Origin: Nemertoderma westbladi
Taxonomy: Eukaryota; Xenacoelomorpha; Nemertodermatida; Nemertodermatidae
Length of the DNA stretch: 64,000 nt
Assembly (NCBI GenBank): GCA_032718475.1
Contig: JAUCBJ010001077.1
Span: forward strand, 1 to 64,000
Reading direction: 5' to 3'
Positions 33,601 to 45,600 of the stretch are shown here, piece after piece (position 1 is the first letter of the stretch; each line of letters begins with the position of its first letter). The notes beneath the pieces were generated by a model that saw only the letters and a list, made by a program, of their open reading frames with translations, searched no databases and was not told where the DNA came from. The position numbers were made by a program, and so were the translations under genes.

Positions 33601-36600
33601 ACTACAAATATTGTGTACCAAGTTTGGTTCCATTTCATGAAAGATCTTATTAGCGTTCGAGCGACGACAGACGGGTCCACTAATATACCCCTCCTAGACT
33701 ATAGCTCACCTGGACTTACGTGGCTCGCCCCACAGTACAATACAACTGTATTCGTTCACTGTATTGTATTCACTGCGTGAAACTTGCCTTACTGCTTGAT
33801 ATCCCTACGTTTATATCGTTAAATATTTAATTCCTTTACAGGTTGAATGTGATCACTGTGAATTCCAAGCGCCCTCTAGAGGCGATATGGAGCAGCACAT
33901 GTTGGAGTTGCACAGCGATATTTGCAACAAAACCTGCGCTAAATGCGACTATCGCACTATGTTTATAGCGTCGCTAAGACGACATGAACTGGTTCACACA
34001 GACAGATCACTAAGGTTAGCGAAACTACTCATTATTCTCTTCTTTGTTGGCCCATAATCACTAATTATTTATTACATGGGAAAAAAGTAAAACGTTTTTC
34101 ATATAATATATTTACTAAATATACTAAACTATTAAAAAGAATTTTTGAAAAGTTTAAAAAGAATTTTATTTATTTTGACAAGAGAGCTAATCATTTTAAC
34201 AATATCCCTTGTTGAAATTGACAAGATAATTTAAGGGGGGGGGGGGGGGGGGGGATACTCCCATGAACCTTTTTTTTAAATGGCTGTCAATTAGTGTTAA
34301 ATGATAAAATTGCTAGTCCCTCAATCTTGGTCCAAATTTCTTGAAACCAACTTTTTAGGACTCAGCGTCATCGACTCTACAAAAGTTATCTTATAGAATT
34401 TTTAATTAGCCATTTTTATTTTTATTAAATAATTTAATTAATTAATTATCATATTTTTAATTAAAATTGGCTAATTACAAAAATTGATAATTTTAATTTT
34501 AATTTAATTTAATTTCTTACACCAAATATACAGATGGGTACACAAAGCACAATAGGTTAATAATACAAGCACTATTATAAAATAATATGATATGTCTAAG
34601 TACTGCAGATCTAAGAAGGTAATTAGTTATGATGAAGATACACTATTTAAAATATTACTCAATTCCTGGCGGGTAAAGCCATCTACAATACCTCCGTTGT
34701 TTAGGCACCAAATAATTTCCCTACAAAAATTAACTCGCCACTTATCTGCGTTCAGTAACGGTACATAAGTAAGATTAGATACCGCACGAGATGTCAGCAA
34801 TTCAAGATTAAATATGTTACACATGTTTCCTATTTCTCGTAAATTTCTCCCAGACCGGGTACGACAATCAACTAAACATATATTAGCAAGAAAACGAATG
34901 CACATTTTGTTAGACCTACGTAATGATAAACAAAATGAAACGAAGCGAGAGTAAAGCATAATACACACGGGTGTTTAAACTGCACTAGGTTTTCAACAAT
35001 ATATCGATGAGAATTAAATGGTAATCCAAAAATCATTCTAACATTTACATTCCAGGTGCTAAAAATTCTTATACATGTTGGCGAAAAAAGGTTCCACAGG
35101 TTACTACCGTAGAAACTAGTGCAATAACTACGTTGTACATTGCAAAGCACAAACGGGTCCGAAAAATATAGTTCCTGCCTTAAGGCATTCAATTTGCCTA
35201 TAAACTGCCCTCGTTTACGCACGATATCAGATTCCATTGAGTTTTTAAAGTCAAGAAGGTTACCGAGATGCAGCGCCTCCTTAACCCATGGAAGAGGCGA
35301 ACCGTTCAACTTAATTGTCGCTAAAGGCTTAACCCAGACCCGCCCGAAAGCTATACACTTTGACTTGGACTTGTCCGGATTCGGATTCGTGCTGAATATT
35401 AACTTGTTTTCCGATGCAAACTCTTCGCACAATTTAACCATATGCTGAAGGCCTACGATGGACGGACATAGCAAAAATAGGTCATCGGCATAACCAACCG
35501 CCCCAAAATATACAGACCCCACGAAGCAACCTACTTTGGAATTTCTTAATTTCCTAAACAGCTTATCAAGTAAGATACAGAATAAGATTGGCGAGGCAAC
35601 AGACCCTTGGCGTACCCCATTGGACGATGTAAAAGACTCAGAATGCGTATTATTCCATCGCACTACACAAGATTGATTATTGTAGATAAATAACAGAGAC
35701 CGGATGTAAAACGGAGAAAACCCCTTCTTTAAGAGCTCAAGGAACAGCTTGCACCATTCCACCATATCAAATGCTTTAGAAAGATCAAGCAAACAGCCAA
35801 ACACTGGAGTTGCATTTCTGGAATAGAAACTAATTACCTCAGTTGCAGCCCAAGTACACTGAGTGGTACTAGATCCCCGTTGAAACCCAAACTGTAACTC
35901 ATCTAATTTTAAACAATCAGCCTGTGCGAGTAGCATCACCCATTCAAACAATTTAATCAGGAGAGACGACAAAGCGATGGCCCTATAATTACCGGATACT
36001 GTATCATCGCCCAACTTATCCTTGATCAATGGAATGATAACACAATTCAAAAGAAATTGCGGAACGAATCCGTGAGTCAAAAAGGAATTAAATAGATTAC
36101 TGAGATGAAAACAAAGTTCAGGAGGACCATGGATTAGACAGTCAGAATCAAAGCCAAAAGTCACATCTGTTTTAGAACTTTTAAGTCTGTTGAGACCCTC
36201 AGCAACTAAATCCGGAGAAACCCGAGGAACATCGTCCAGAGTACAATTTACCAACTTGGCATCAATTAGTGCCTTCAATGCTTCTAAATCTGAATTGTAT
36301 GGCTGATTATACAAAGATGAATAGATTCCCGCAAATCGATCGGCGATAGACTGCGGGTCTGTACAACCATCGATCGATGAACTAACATTATTCGATGAGA
36401 AGCGGAGATTCCTTATTTCCTTAAAGATGTCAGTATTATTCAACAAGCAGGCCTCAATTAATTTATCCCTTCGCACATTATCAGCTGAGCGTTTCACCCG
36501 GCGAACAGCATATTTATACTGAGCGCGAGAGACCCTTCGCATATGATATAAGTGGCTATTTTGTGATACATTAGGGCAACCCGCCGAGACCCACAAGGAA

Positions 36601-39600
36601 TGCCAAAACATAGCATCATCTCTGAACGGTTTCACCCGTTCAGACCACCTGGGGATAATAGGATGATTAAAGGGGGATCCCCTACTTCCATTACTACGAT
36701 GTAAAATATTACTGCTACACTGGTCAATAGCTTCCAATATATCTAAGGCATATTTCTCAGTAGATAACAAATGTTCTGGAACATTACAAAAAATATTATT
36801 ACACTGAGTACACATAGGCAGCGGTTCTGCTAATGAATTCAATCTGATAGTTAATCGGTTAATAAATTCACGTTGCTGATCATTAGTGGAACGTTTAAAT
36901 TTTACATTACCTTCACCTATATTACTACCATTATCATTATCATTGCTATCGCATTGCACATTTGAAACATTTACTTTAAACTTAAGAAAAATTGGGGAAT
37001 GAAATGACAAATTGACACCAGTATGAATTACACCTGAATCAAAAATATTTTCACAAAATTGTGAATTACTGAAAAAATGATCCAACGTTGAATGAAATGC
37101 TGAATTCTCTCTAAAACATGTATATGTATAGTCAACTGGGTAAGAATCCCAAAGGCGATCGAATTGAAATTCTTGTATCATTTGATTAATTAAACTACAG
37201 TGCATCGTAGTGCGGCAGAAGTCAGCATTAAAATCCCCTGTGAGCAGAATATTGCACTGATTAACTGATAAAATAATATCTTTAATATCGTTTATTGTCG
37301 TAAGTAAATCGTCGCTGATATTATTATCACGCGATTCAACCGGAAAATAAGAATTGATAATAACCAATGGTTTATCATTTGGTAAATGTAAACGTATTGC
37401 TTGTAAACGCGTATTCTTCACATTTATTCTAGAAATGTATTTAGATAATTTATTTCGAAAAATATAACATAATCCACCTGATGGCCTGCCTGCACGGATT
37501 TCATTCACGGGATAAGTTGCAGGCTGTATTATGCACTGATAGTCGCTAAAAGCTGATTTTATTATATAACTATTCTCTCTTAGCACAAAGTGTTCTTGCA
37601 AACAGACTATGTCACTCCCTAATAATAACATATTTATAAATTCCCGTTTATCCGGCGACAAACCAGTGCTATTGTAGGATTAAATACAAAAACTATTGTT
37701 AACAACAGTAGGATTTGAGGTAGCCATTTTAGTATAATATTGAGTTTAGAATATATACACGCTAATGCTAAAATTTAAATAACAAAAAGATTATGAAATG
37801 ACATCACGACCCCTGATCATGTATTATTATCAATGCGCCCCTGCGAGTTATTACTATAATAACGCCAAGGTCGAACACAAATCCCCGCTCCCCACGTTTC
37901 AGGGGAGAGTGCCTTCTGATAAGCAGACTGCGGAACTGATATCTTATAACTATTCGATCTGGTATCGCTATGGGACTTTATTTCAATGTCTGAGACCTGG
38001 ATTGTGATACCTGATTCAGCGAGATCGGAAACTAGATCAGCGGTAGTTACCGACTTGTGAACTCGGAAGACGAAGATGTTAGCCGGAGCAGCTTTTGTTT
38101 TACGAGCAGAAACCCCAGACGCCCCGGTTCCTGCACTACCACCGGTACCGACGATATGTCGTCGCCGTTGTTTACGCTGGAGCTGGAATGGCCCCCCCTC
38201 ATCCACCGGAATCTCCAGCACGTCAGCCCCCGTCATCGCCGGAGGTGGATGCCGGTCTCGGTCGCTTAGCACTGCCTGCCTGTGACGTGACAGATAACGC
38301 GTGATACGGATTGGAACGCAAGGTTGCCGATGGTGTAGCTGGCCTTCGAAGTTCTGGTGCAGGTGAATACGACCGATGAGCTACCGTCTTTGGTCGAACA
38401 CTCTGAGCGCCTGGCGATTCACGATAAACAGGACTCCCGGAGCGAGTATGTACTCCCTTTGCAGATAGCGCCTCTCGATACGAGAGACCTGGACGTGATA
38501 GACGTGGTCCACCTTCCGTAGCTTTACCGTTACCAGGTTACCGGAACCCAGGGAGCACAGACTGTGCACCATCGATTCGAGGGAATTAAATCTCTTACTG
38601 AAATCTTCTCCCAAAGTTCGCAAACCCTTGTCGAACTTGTCCTCCATTAAACCTAACTTAACACAGGCTTCTGTGTCTCTCAGAGAACTACCGGTAGGAG
38701 ATTCCGATAAATTGGGAAGTGAAAGCGCCTCCAAAGCCCCGACCGCTATAATTGGTAAACTTCCGCTAGAATCCATTAAACGCATCTGCTCGTGGATGTC
38801 TATAATGTTCGCCTTAGCTGCAGTACGTGTAGCTGAGTCACGTCTTTCTATTGGATCGAACCCACATAATTTAAACAGTTTATCCTTAGCGCAAACAACT
38901 TCGCCTGGAGTAAATCGCATGAGGCAAGATTCTTGCACAGTTCCGGACAGATTCGACGACAAACCCTGCATCAGCAAGGACAAACAGCAGTCTACAATGG
39001 TAACATTGCTTCTATCAATCGTTGTAGTTGTGCCCGTTGGACCTTCATCCATTGACGTTGGCTGCGGAAGCAGTAAATCCGCCGCCGCCATAATACAGTA
39101 ATAAATACCCCGTAATAGTATTACTACGGGACTGTCTGTCAGATAGTATGCAGTATAAAATGTACCGGGTACCGGTATAGCAGTACAAAGTTGCAGCAAA
39201 TAGTGATTGAGAGAACACACGAACACACGCGACACAATATTTATCAAAATTCTATAAGATAAGTTTTAAAGAGCTTCCAAAGCTAGTTCGAATGGGCCAA
39301 CAACTAAGAAAATTGGTTGAAAAATGACGGAGGAGTTGTAATTTGAAAAAGAAAAATGTCATTCCGAGAAAATGCCCTTCAAAGTTTAAACCTTCCCTTC
39401 GTGCCATCATTGGCTGTCTGTGTTCTGGTTGGTTAATTATTTATGGTACGAAGGATGCACACCAATGAGCTAAAATTTTCTTTACTGGGGTTTTCGTGGT
39501 CGCTGATTTGTTTCCTGATTTCAGTTTTAGTGTTTGGATGTATACCCTGCAAACAATTTACTTTCAAGGAATGTCAGAAAAACATCATTAATTTGTTATA

Positions 39601-42600
39601 AATGTTGATAAATGTTATTCCCTTGTTTGATAGAATATTTAGATGTTCAATATATGTTATTTTAACATTACTCTATAATGTCTTTGTCAGACATTAAATA
39701 AATGATAACTGTTGAAGTTAAAAAAACGTAATTTTAATGTGAGAACATAAACATTAGTCAAAAATATTTTATAAGTGTTTAGTTCTAACATTTTAAGAAC
39801 ATGGTTTGTTACATATCAGAACAATGTTATTTTGTCACATAAAATAAGCATTATGCGATAGACGCTGTCACTTCTATTATCTAATCTGAGATTGATGATT
39901 GGCTAATTTTAAAATTCGCGGTAATGGAGGAATTTTCCACATGTAAATGGTATACAGTATGGTATGTTGTACAATACTCATTCTGGCATGCCTGTATTCA
40001 ATGTTTATTGTGTATATGTATTGTTATACTGCTGTACTGCAAGGCCTATCTCTATATTACTGTAGTGTAGTTACTGCAGGCCTACTGCTCTGTACAGTAG
40101 CTTATATTTTTGGTTTTATAGTTTTGGTTTTGTGATTTATTTAACCTGAACTCATAAATAAAACATATCTACCTGAATGCGAGTTCGCCTTTACCCTCTG
40201 GATTCACACATTACTGCATTGGACCTACCAATTACAGAATTCAAGTCTGCCAGGACCAGAAAGTCCCCTTAAACCAGCACTGACAGGTGGAGGATTGACT
40301 TATTTGTCTGTACTGATGGTGGATTTCAACAGCCGAGGACTAAAGATTGGAATTCTTATTATTGGGAGGTCCCAGTTTTCAGTTGAAGGGGCAGGGCACA
40401 GGGACAGCATTACTACAAAACTTTCGATTCGATTTGAAAACTTCACATTAACTGTTATTACAAACTATTTATTGTTTCAGTTTTTAGATTGTACTTTTGT
40501 AGGGCCTAGGCCTATTGATTTATTTTTACAGTTTAATAAATGAAGCTCACTCAGCTATAATTATAATTAACATTTAATTTTTTAAATATGATTTGTTCAG
40601 ATAGAGAGGATTTGCGATGCAATCAAAATCATCCCTCTCCAGGGAGGTACTGATTACTCTCCCAGAAATAAATCTGTAACCTGTTTTTTTTTTGTTTACC
40701 CGTAGGATATAATAATGTGCCTCTGTAGCCAACTGTAACCTGCTCCTTTTAATAATTTAACATTGTTGTGAGGTATTATTTATTAAACCCACCACTATAT
40801 GTACATTATTTTATATAGACTACAAATCAGATCTATAAATCTAGTGAATAATATTAACTTAAAGTATTTTAATTGATGAAATTCATTACGTTGTTGTCAC
40901 TTATTATTACGTCATAAACATATTCATTTTAAGTCTGTGATTAACTTTAACCGAAATATCAAAACCATTCACGTAATGGGCCATACAGCCATATATTTGT
41001 TGTTTACTTATTGCGATATTTTACTTTGATTTTGCTGTTTATTTCATTATTTGTTCCTGACTGGTCATTATACAAAAAATTCAATTCAAGTTATACGTTT
41101 TAATTGTTATTAATTTGCATACAATTGCATATACAACAAAATTGTATTCAATCAAACTGTGTTAGAGATTGTAGCCGAGCCTGCCACTACCATATCAACA
41201 TGCGTAGGGAAATCATTAATTAATTATTCAATAAAGGGTTTGGCAATTATAAAGAACGGCAATGGAGGGGGATTATTATTTTGAGCAAGCGAACCAACCA
41301 TAAAACATGAGAGAAGGGCTTAATGCACGTATAATGTTACGTTTTTAGCAAACAATATTTTTATGTTAAGAAATAACATAAAAGCAACGATCTAAATAAA
41401 CATTATGCCGTTGTTATTTTAATGTCAATAAAAATACAATAATAATGATAAGGAATAACATAAAAGTAATGATATATGTAACCATCCTGGCTTTGTTATT
41501 TTAATGTTATTAAAAACGAAATAATAACGTTAGTATATAACGTCATATTTCTTGGCCAATTTACAGTTTTTTTACCATTAATCTAACAATTTGAAATAAT
41601 GTTATCTATGTCATTAAATAACATTTTAATAACAGCTTTTTAACAATACATTGTTTGCAGGGTAGTCTGTCTGTCTGTCTGTTTCTTTGATTGTTTCTTA
41701 CAATTTGACGGACAGACCGTCATACGGAAAAACAGTGATAACTCGAGAACTGAAAGAGGTATCACTAAGCGGTTTTCAGATTTGTAATTCTTATTAAATT
41801 CTGCTCTAGATGTAATAAAGAAATAACAATTTGAAAATTTGGCCTGAGGGGGGTACAAGATACAATGGCATATAGAAACCCGAGATAAAAATATAACACA
41901 TTCCGATTGAGTCTGACTTATGCGTTAACCTAATACGGGAGATTTTATCGTGATAAATGTTCTTTTAACTTTTTATAATATGGTAATAGTGGTGACATTC
42001 CTATGGGCTGCCAATTAGGAAGCCCTGGTTCGATCCTTACAGCAGCACTATTTGGGCACAGTGCTATAAATGCTGCAGTCTAGCCCAACCCCGGCTTTCA
42101 TTCTTCAGTGGTCAATAAATGGGAACCAAGGCAACTTGGGAAACAGAGTGGAAGGGTTTACTGTGGAAGATCACCCATGGTGGTGAACAGGTATTCATTC
42201 CTTGGCTTAACGAGCCTAAAAGATTCTCCCATTCATAATGGTTTTGTTCAGAATTGGAACAATTGAGGAAGCACGTTATTTAACTTTTTATTTAGTTTAC
42301 AAATAATTGAACAGCTGAATTTAGTGAAGTACCATAAATGAATTACGAGAGTGAATTATTTGAGCGTCAGACTTCCAACCCGGAGAGGCCACCATTTCCA
42401 TCCCTCCTGGACGTCATTGCCGACGTCGCTAATCTTGTGTCCAACGGAAGTTGTAATAAATGAATTCTGATTACTTAATTTGCATCATCCATCATCACAA
42501 TCACAATGTCCTACACAATTCTCCCATTAGTATACGTATTGTTATTCAGGTGCGCTACTTGTAACTACACAACCCACAGCAACCCCGCTCTGTTACGTCA

Positions 42601-45600
42601 CGTCCGTGTTCAACACGCCCAATGTCGGATATTCCGCTGTACGAGTTGTCCGTATACAGCCAAGGAGCAGTGGGTTCTAAACCGACACCTCCGCACTCAC
42701 AGGACCGACAAGGTTCGTCAACGCAAAGAATTATCATTCAACGGAATTATGTATTTTTTGTTTAAATCTGCTCTCTACTTGTAACATTTTTACAGATATA
42801 GTTTATAATACCTCCGATATTTATATTTTTCTCCAGGACTCCCACAAATGTTACATATGTAATTATAATGGCGACTCCAGCGAATCGTTACAGAAACACA
42901 TTCGCGTAAAACACGTTGAATCTTTCAGTTCTGATAAGACTTTGAGTCGCACTGATGATTTGGAGGTAAGTCTACAGTATTGAGATATTGACGCAAAATA
43001 ACACCAACTATGTGTTTAGTGGGTTTTAAAAATTAATTTAATTTAAAACACTAGAAAGCCAGCACGATGGTACAGTATAAGAAGAGATTGCAGCTTGACA
43101 AACAGCTTGATAAACAGACAGTATTGCCCATTGCTAATCTAAGATGGATTAGTATTGTAATGGACGTGGATAATATATTAAACTATCAAAAATATTCCCA
43201 TCACAAACATCACAATATGTGACTCAAGTGTAGTACCTGGGTAGTACAGGTAATAAGTGTAGTACTGTACCTGGGTAGTACAGGTAAGTGTAGTACCTGG
43301 GTAGTACAGATAATAAGTGTAGTACCTGGGTAGTACAGGTAATAAGTGTAGTACCTGGGTAGTACAGGTAATAAGTTAGTACCTGGGTAGTACAGGTAAT
43401 AAGTGTAGTACCTGGGTAGTACAGGTAATAAGTGTAGTACCTGGGTAGTACAGGTAATAAATGTAGTACCTGGGTAGTACAGGTAATAAGTGTAGTACCT
43501 GGGTAGTACAGGTAATAAGTTAGTACCTGGGTAGTACAGGTAATAAGTTAGTACCTGGGTAGTACTGTACAAACCAGAAAATTCTCAATATTCCCTCATT
43601 TCTTCACCAACACGGAAAATAAATTTAGTTCTTTTACGAAAAATTTCTATATAACCGTACTTACACTGAAACCCAGAAAAATATATAAATGCTCATACCT
43701 TAAAAACAACAGAAATCACGTGTAAACGACAAAATTGCAATAATCGGAAAAAGCACCTTCACATTTCCGGCTTCCCTTTGTTCCACGTAGGTTTAAACTT
43801 CCTAATGTAGTAATTATATACAGTACGTTAGAGGATTCGCAGGTAAAGACCCTGCGCTTTTCTCACCCCAAGCCCAAGGTAGTATCGGCAGGTCAAACAT
43901 TCTCGGGCACAATAAACACATGGACCGATTACACGGTATATTTCGTTTCATAATTAAACCAATCTTGGTACGTTATGGAGTCCGTCAAATTGGAAAGAAT
44001 CTGAAGTTTGGGCCTGTCCCGACAGACGGTACCGGTAGTTTGAAACTTTTTATAAAAGAAATCCAAATTGGTACGTATCAGTCTCGTGTTGCGAGAAGGC
44101 CTACAAACGTGTTGTCTTGGTTATAATCGTTTGTGGTCGCGAACTTATATATTCACAACATTAATTGTATCTGTTTTCTCCTCATGTACTACTATGTACT
44201 ACTACTACTATACTAGGTCGAGCGAACTCGGACAGTGGAAATGAGATCCTTCCAGGTTTCCCGATTCTCCATAGTTGTCGCAATTTCGTTTCTCCCAAGT
44301 TCGGTATCCCTTTCAAGTTGATCTATATATGTTATGGCCGGTCGTCCACGACTAAGCTTTCCATGAGTGGGTTGCCAGAAAAGTAGATCTGGTATGACCT
44401 CGTCTTTACTTCGCCAGCAGTGCCCACTGAATCTTAATCTGCGTTCACGGAGGGTGGTTGATACAGGTGGTATTGTACCAAAAGCTCGGCGTTTGTCATG
44501 TGTTGTCTCCAGCTGATGTTTAGGGCTGCCCTTAGTAGTCTTGTGTAGCAACCATCAATTCGTTGTTCAAGTGATTTAGTCACTGTCCAGGTCTCACCCC
44601 CGTATAAAAGTACACTTTCCACTGTGGCTTGAAAGAACTTAGTCTTCCGCTGCCTGGAGAGTTCTAATTTCCAGATGGTATCCATTTTTGATAGAGCTGC
44701 CCAAGCCTTTTTTTGATTTCCTAACTTCTGTGTCCTTTTTGCTACTCTCTATCCATGACCCAAGGTACTGGAAGTCGGCAACCTTCCTTAGTTGATTATT
44801 ATCAATTGTTGTCAAGTTTCTAATAACATTAAAACCAAAAGTCATGAATTCGGTCTTGGTATCGATCGGATATATGAATTCTGTCTTCACACTTTGTGGC
44901 CGTCCTCATTGCGTAATCAAATACAATTACAAATAGTAATGGCGCGAATGTGTCACCTTGCAGTACGATTATGATGATTATGACTTCGATTATGATGAAG
45001 TCTTTAGCTATGGTTAGTTTTATGTACCTGGGATATTTACGGACCTGGGACAATAGCTGATATGAAGTGTTGCCATTGAAGGAATACTGCGAAAAGGTTC
45101 TAACAAAGCTAATAACCAAATCAAATGTTCTTGATCTCTATGTTGCGGGCAACTTTATTCTACAGCGATTTTACGTGAGCCTACAAAAGGATTCTTTAAG
45201 AAATACATGCCATCAGGGGCCATTAAAGTTATCCAACATCAGTCGTTTAAGTTTTAAAACATATTACACATATTACCTAATATATAGTCTACAGAATTCC
45301 GCAAAATTGTACAAAATCGGTTTGTATACACACAAACATTATTGTCTGTCATATTCAGTTTCCACTTACAAATATATCGTCAGTTAGTCTTAGTCAATGA
45401 TATACATACATACACCATGTTTCTCGGAATATATTGTCGTTATTCAGGTCCTCCCCCCCCCCCCCAAATTTTTTTTACAAATCGTAATGAGATTGCATTC
45501 AATTTGAAACATAGAGAGTTTCACTTCCCTCCTCCTCCGTCGGTGAGCTAGAAATTTTTATTTTTGCTTTCATTCTTTAGCTACAAGCGTTGTTACACAG

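Larger units (their letters stand above)
34600..39240 (-). mobile_element. Near full-length non-LTR retrotransposon (CR1/L2/Daphne-like)
   Basis: The element has two frames in the order expected for an autonomous LINE: an ORF1 (39091-37817) and an endonuclease/reverse-transcriptase ORF2 (37661-34872, continuing to about 34627 in another frame). It lies antisense within the 8.5-kb intron 34015-42549 of the zinc-finger gene. Exact ends are uncertain because no second copy is in the window. Assignment to the CR1/L2/Daphne side rather than RTE is from the domain order and the GVRQGSVASPILFCILLD/YADD region. Confidence 0.85.

Noticed and set aside
43210-43572. 120-codon minus-strand frame rich in Tyr, Pro and Leu
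   Set aside because: It lies wholly in the 29-bp minisatellite and has no sequence outside the repeat.
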